Part shown: positions 40,964 through 44,095 of the stretch, in pieces | Layout of the letters: every line of letters starts with the position of its first letter | Numbering within the stretch: the stretch's first letter is position 1 | Assembly: GCA_013297985.1 (NCBI GenBank) | Contig: JAAFIY010000019.1 | Span: 1-44,095 of the forward strand | Origin: Comamonadaceae bacterium | Lineage (GTDB): Bacteria > Pseudomonadota > Gammaproteobacteria > Burkholderiales > Burkholderiaceae_C | Length of the DNA stretch: 44,095 nt | Direction: 5' to 3' | Translations under genes and position numbers: made by a program | The notes under the pieces: model-generated | Database searches by the model: none | The model's input: only the letters and a program-made list of their open reading frames with translations | Told to the model about the DNA's origin: nothing

Positions 40964-41766
40964 CGGCCATGAGCGCCACCCGCCCGCGCAGCGCCACCTG
41001 GTGGCTGCTGCTGATGTTCACCCTGATGGTGGCCACGTTCTTGGCGGTGCCCATCGTGCTGTCGGTGCTGGCGGGACTGACTGAGAACTACTTCATCGGC
41101 CTCTCAAGCGGCCTGACCACCAAGTGGCTGGTGAAGGTGTGGGCCGAATACCGCCAGTCGGCGTTTCTCTCATTGGGCATTGCGTTTGCATGCTTGGCCT
41201 GCACGCTGGTGCTGGGCGTACCTGCGGCCTATGCGCTCACCAAATGCAGCGCCCGCTGGGCCCGCGTGCTGGAAGAACTGCTGATGCTGCCCGTGGCGCT
41301 GCCCGGCATTGCCACTGCGCTGGCGCTCATCACGGTGTATGGCGCGGTGGGGGGGTTTCGTTCGCACTGGAGCTTTATCTTGGTGGGGCATGTGCTGTTC
41401 ACCTTGCCCTTCATGGTGCGCTCTGTCTTGGCTGTCATGCAGTCGGTGGACATGGCCACGCTAGAAGAAGGGGCGCGCAGCCTGGGGGCTGGCTTTTGGC
41501 AGCGCTTTTGGGGCATCGTGGTGCCTAACTGCGCAAGCGGCATCGTGGCCGGATCGCTCATGGTGCTCACCTTGTCGATGGGTGAATTCAACATGACGCT
41601 GCTGCTGCACACGCCCTTTACCCAAACCCTGCCGGTGGGCCTTGCCGACGCGTATGCGTCGCTGCGCATCGAGGTGGGCAGCGCCTACACCGTGATGTTT
41701 TTCATCATGATCATGCCCATGCTGGTGGCCTTGCAAATCTTCAGCCGCCGGAACCGCCGCGCATGA
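40960..41766 (+). CDS. ABC transporter permease (second)
   Basis: The product is 268 residues starting at 40960 in an ATGA overlap with the first permease; longer upstream frames are spurious. It has six membrane segments and the EAA loop LEEGARSLGAGFWQRFWGIVVPN (in part). The LPVALPGIATALALI and SMGEFNMTLLLHTP segments are typical of PotC/PhnV-type permeases. It forms the translocation channel with its partner and overlaps the ATPase gene by 4 bp, so all three are translationally coupled. Confidence 0.9.
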   Translation: MTAMSATRPRSATWWLLLMFTLMVATFLAVPIVLSVLAGLTENYFIGLSSGLTTKWLVKVWAEYRQSAFLSLGIAFACLACTLVLGVPAAYALTKCSARWARVLEELLMLPVALPGIATALALITVYGAVGGFRSHWSFILVGHVLFTLPFMVRSVLAVMQSVDMATLEEGARSLGAGFWQRFWGIVVPNCASGIVAGSLMVLTLSMGEFNMTLLLHTPFTQTLPVGLADAYASLRIEVGSAYTVMFFIMIMPMLVALQIFSRRNRRA

Positions 41767-42770
41767 CAGATTCCACACCACACACCCCCCAAGGCGTGGC
41801 CATTGAGCTGCGCGGCTGCGGCAAAAGCTTTGGCACCCAGCGCGTGCTGGCCCCGCTTGACTTGTCCATCCACGCGGGCGAAACGCTGGTGCTGCTAGGC
41901 CCTTCCGGCTGCGGCAAAACCACCTTGCTGCGGCTGATTGCAGGCCTTGAATTTCCTGAGGCCAAGGGCAGCGTGCACTTTGACGGCACCGATGTGACCG
42001 CGCTGCCCATTGAGCGCCGCCACGTGGGCATGGTGTTTCAAAGCTACGCGCTGTTTCCCAACATGGACGTGCATGACAACGTGGCCTACGGCCTGAAGAT
42101 CCGCGAGGTGCCCGAGGCCGAGCGCAACCAACGCACGCAAGAGATGCTGGCCATGATGCAGATTGAGCCGCTGGCCCGCCGCCGAATTGATCAACTCAGC
42201 GGCGGCCAGCGCCAGCGCGTGGCCCTGGCGCGCGCCATCGCCCCGCGCCCACGGGTGCTGCTGCTGGATGAACCACTGACCGCCCTGGATGCACAGCTGC
42301 GCGAATCGCTGCGCTTTGAGATCAACCAACTGCTGCGCGCGCTGCACATCACCACCGTGTATGTCACCCATGACCAAAGCGAAGCCATGGCACTGGGCGA
42401 CCGCATTGCGGTGATGTCCAACGGCCACCTAGAACAGGTTGGCACACCACAGGCGATCTACCAAGAACCCGCCAGCGCGTTTGTGGAACAGTTCATTGGC
42501 ACGCTCAACAGCGTGGGCAACCAGCGCTTTCGGCCTGAGGACGCCCACTTGGTGGCCCCCGCTAGCCGCGGCGCCTTTGACGGCGTGGTGGAGTCGTCCT
42601 TCTTCCTGGGCGACCACGCCCGCGTGGTGGTCGCGCTGAGCGACGGCGCGCGCGTCAGCCTGCGCACCAGCGCCCGCAGCGCGCCCGTGGTGGGCCAGCG
42701 GGTGGGCGTACAGGTCGACCACTTTGTAGGCAGTGCCCCGCGCGCCGCCAGTCACGCACTGAACCCTTGA
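41763..42770 (+). CDS. ABC transporter ATP-binding protein
   Basis: The 335-residue product has Walker A GPSGCGKT at 46-53, Q-loop VFQSYALFPNM, signature LSGGQRQR at 145-152, Walker B LLLDEP at 166-171 and H-loop VTHDQ. A C-terminal TOBE-like regulatory domain (about 250-330) includes RPEDAHLV and FFLGDHARVVV, as in PotA/FbpC-type ATPases. It energises import by the two permeases. The start overlaps the second permease gene (ATGA). Confidence 0.94.
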   Translation: MTDSTPHTPQGVAIELRGCGKSFGTQRVLAPLDLSIHAGETLVLLGPSGCGKTTLLRLIAGLEFPEAKGSVHFDGTDVTALPIERRHVGMVFQSYALFPNMDVHDNVAYGLKIREVPEAERNQRTQEMLAMMQIEPLARRRIDQLSGGQRQRVALARAIAPRPRVLLLDEPLTALDAQLRESLRFEINQLLRALHITTVYVTHDQSEAMALGDRIAVMSNGHLEQVGTPQAIYQEPASAFVEQFIGTLNSVGNQRFRPEDAHLVAPASRGAFDGVVESSFFLGDHARVVVALSDGARVSLRTSARSAPVVGQRVGVQVDHFVGSAPRAASHALNP

Positions 42771-42780
42771 GAGGCAACTC

Positions 42781-43614
42781 ATGTTGATGGCCCAAATCTC
42801 TGATCTGCACATCAAGGCCGAGCGCCGCAAGGCCTATGGCCGGGTGGACACCGCCACCATGCTCGAAGCCTGCGTGGCACAACTCAACGCCCACACGCCC
42901 GTCCTTGACGCGGTGCTGGCCACAGGTGACCTGACCGACCACGGCACGGCGGGCGACTTTGCGCTACTTAATGAGCTGCTGGCCCCGCTCAAGGCCCCGC
43001 TGTGGCTGATGCCCGGCAACCACGACGACCGCCGGGTGCTGGTGGACACCTTCGGTGATGCGCACCCCTATCTGCGCGCCGCCCAGGCCCAATGGCCAGA
43101 CGGATTTGTGCAATACCGCACCGACATCGGCCCGCTGCGCGTGTTAGCGCTGGACACCGTGGTGCACGGCCAGTCGCACGGCCTGCTGTGCGACACACGC
43201 CTACATTGGCTTGACGCAGAACTGACAGCCGCCGCAGACCGACCCGTGATGCTCGCCCTGCACCACGCGCCCTTTGCCACCGGCATCGGCCACATGGACG
43301 GCATTGGTCTGCACAACGCCGCCGCGTTTGAAGCCGTGCTCAGGCGCCACCCGCCCGTGCATCGCATCGTGTGCGGTCATTTGCACCGCCCCATTCAGGC
43401 GCTGTTTGGCGGCACCTTGGCCATGACCTGCCCCAGCCCGGCCCACCAGGTGGCGCTGGACTTTCGGGCCGACGGCCCCGACAACTACACCATGGAGCCG
43501 CCCGGCTACTTGCTGCACGGCTGGATTGGCGGGCGGCTGGTGACGCACCAAGCGGTAATTGGCCAGTTTGATGGCCCTTACTTTTTCCGCGAAGACGGGG
43601 CCTTGCTCGACTGA
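42781..43614 (+). CDS. GpdQ-like metallophosphodiesterase
   Basis: The 277-residue product matches the class III phosphodiesterases such as GpdQ of Enterobacter. Binuclear metal ligands fall at nearly the same numbers: Asp8 and His10 (ISDLH), Asp50 (TGDLTD), Asn80 and His81 (PGNHDD), a His at 161-162 (LHHAPF), and His200/His202 (CGHLH). GpdQ hydrolyses glycerophosphodiesters. Encoded 10 bp after the ABC ATPase with GAGGC as ribosome-binding site, it probably breaks down the imported ligand in the cytoplasm. A cyclic-nucleotide phosphodiesterase role (CpdA-like) is the main alternative. Confidence 0.88.
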   Translation: MLMAQISDLHIKAERRKAYGRVDTATMLEACVAQLNAHTPVLDAVLATGDLTDHGTAGDFALLNELLAPLKAPLWLMPGNHDDRRVLVDTFGDAHPYLRAAQAQWPDGFVQYRTDIGPLRVLALDTVVHGQSHGLLCDTRLHWLDAELTAAADRPVMLALHHAPFATGIGHMDGIGLHNAAAFEAVLRRHPPVHRIVCGHLHRPIQALFGGTLAMTCPSPAHQVALDFRADGPDNYTMEPPGYLLHGWIGGRLVTHQAVIGQFDGPYFFREDGALLD

Positions 43615-43678
43615 GCCCGCTCACCCCGCCACGCCGCACAGCACGCGAGGTCGAAAGTGGCACACAAAAATGTGAGCT

Positions 43679-43695
43679 GCTACTTATTTGATAGC
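43679..43695 (+). repeat. Small intergenic element, copy I
   Basis: Core GCTACTTATTTGATAGC lies 64 bp after the phosphodiesterase stop in sense, with a degenerate tail (ATAGGGTGCTG) toward 43725. It occupies the convergent gap to the LysR gene. Confidence 0.6.
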
Positions 43696-43760
43696 TTGCT
43701 ACGCAATTAAATAGGGTGCTGCAGCCCCATTCAGCCCAGTGCCCAAGCTCAAGCTCGCGC

Positions 43761-44095
43761 TCACCCCCGACGGCTGAACGCCGTCTGCACATGATCCCCA
43801 AAGGCCCGCACCTTGGCCGCGTGCTGGCGTGAAGGCGGGCTGACCAAGTTCATCGGCAGTTTGGGCGTTTGCCATTCGGGCAGCAGCGTCAGTACCTCCC
43901 CACGGGCCAGTTCGTCGTCAAACAGCCAATCAGGCGAATAGCCAATGCCCATGCCGCTGAGCACCGCCGAGCGGATCACCTCGCTGCTGTTGGTTTGCAA
44001 CTGCCCCTGCACCCGCACCGTGTGCTGTGTGCCCTCGGGCTCGCCCGCGCCCGGCCCGGCCGCAAAGGTCCACGCATTGCGGGTGGACAGCTCGG
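43761..44095 (-). CDS. LysR-type regulator, C-terminal part (5' end outside window)
   Basis: The frame is open from the window edge to the stop at 43761. The translated end includes LSTRNAWTF, VRVQGQLQTNSSEVIRSAVLSG (in part) and GMGIGYSPDWLFDDELARGEV, which is the second lobe of a LysR effector domain of the CrgA/DmlR branch. The helix-turn-helix and start are beyond the window. It converges on the phosphodiesterase operon; its target is unknown. Confidence 0.85.
   Translation of the reverse strand, partial: ELSTRNAWTFAAGPGAGEPEGTQHTVRVQGQLQTNSSEVIRSAVLSGMGIGYSPDWLFDDELARGEVLTLLPEWQTPKLPMNLVSPPSRQHAAKVRAFGDHVQTAFSRRG

Overview
The window looks like chromosome from a GC-rich betaproteobacterium, most probably a member of the Comamonadaceae (Burkholderiales). 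This rests on gene content and order (a pilT / cNMP-binding protein / pilU set, yraN-diaA-dolP beside rsmI, an orphan Bug/TctC binding protein, a core-MetE protein) and on the intergenic repeats. Genus and species cannot be read from it. No rRNA, tRNA, CRISPR array, transposase or integrase was found.

Layout. 1-1319: 3' end of prfC and a HAD phosphatase. 1355-3246 (minus): a cytochrome b561-type protein followed by two YceI proteins. 3362-4234: LysR regulator. 4446-6556: a compact type II restriction-modification island with a ribbon-helix-helix (RHH) gene preceded by a striking operator-like palindrome, a C5-cytosine methyltransferase overlapping it, and a convergent Eco29kI-type GIY-YIG endonuclease. 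6593-10046: purU, a MesB-like core methionine synthase and an omega-amino-acid aminotransferase. 10060-14591: an AEC transporter gene and rep helicase, bracketed by two copies of a roughly 500-bp repeat in inverted orientation. 14595-21651: an AlaX-type editing protein, then a catabolic-looking run (creatininase family, CodA-like amidohydrolase, FAD oxidase, flavodoxin-fold oxidoreductase, Rid protein, lipoprotein, DUF3617). 21668-26297: a MipA/OmpV porin-like protein and yggS, then pilT, a cNMP-binding protein and pilU. 26448-28988: a catalase-fold protein lacking the usual distal His, a tautomerase and a beta-hydroxyacid dehydrogenase. 29087-31902: dolP, diaA/gmhA, yraN and rsmI. 32037-36478: an amino-acid-type binding protein, a third PilT/PilU paralogue, lplT and alr. 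36573-37559: Bug-type binding protein. 37906-43614: a LacI regulator with its probable operator, a complete ABC importer and a GpdQ-like phosphodiesterase, read here as a probable phosphodiester uptake and hydrolysis operon. The window ends in a LysR gene cut by the edge.

The strongest non-genic signal is a family of nine small intergenic elements. Each has a 17-bp core of the form GCTAT-N7-ATAGC, often followed by a second hairpin and an AGGCC..TTTTGG-like tail. Seven of the nine sit in sense orientation at the 3' end of a gene, and one core forms the last codons of the AEC gene. The other main candidates for something undescribed are the RHH operator of the restriction-modification island, the inverted long repeats whose hairpins are kept while their sequence changes, and the catalase-like and alpha/beta-hydrolase-like proteins with replaced catalytic residues.
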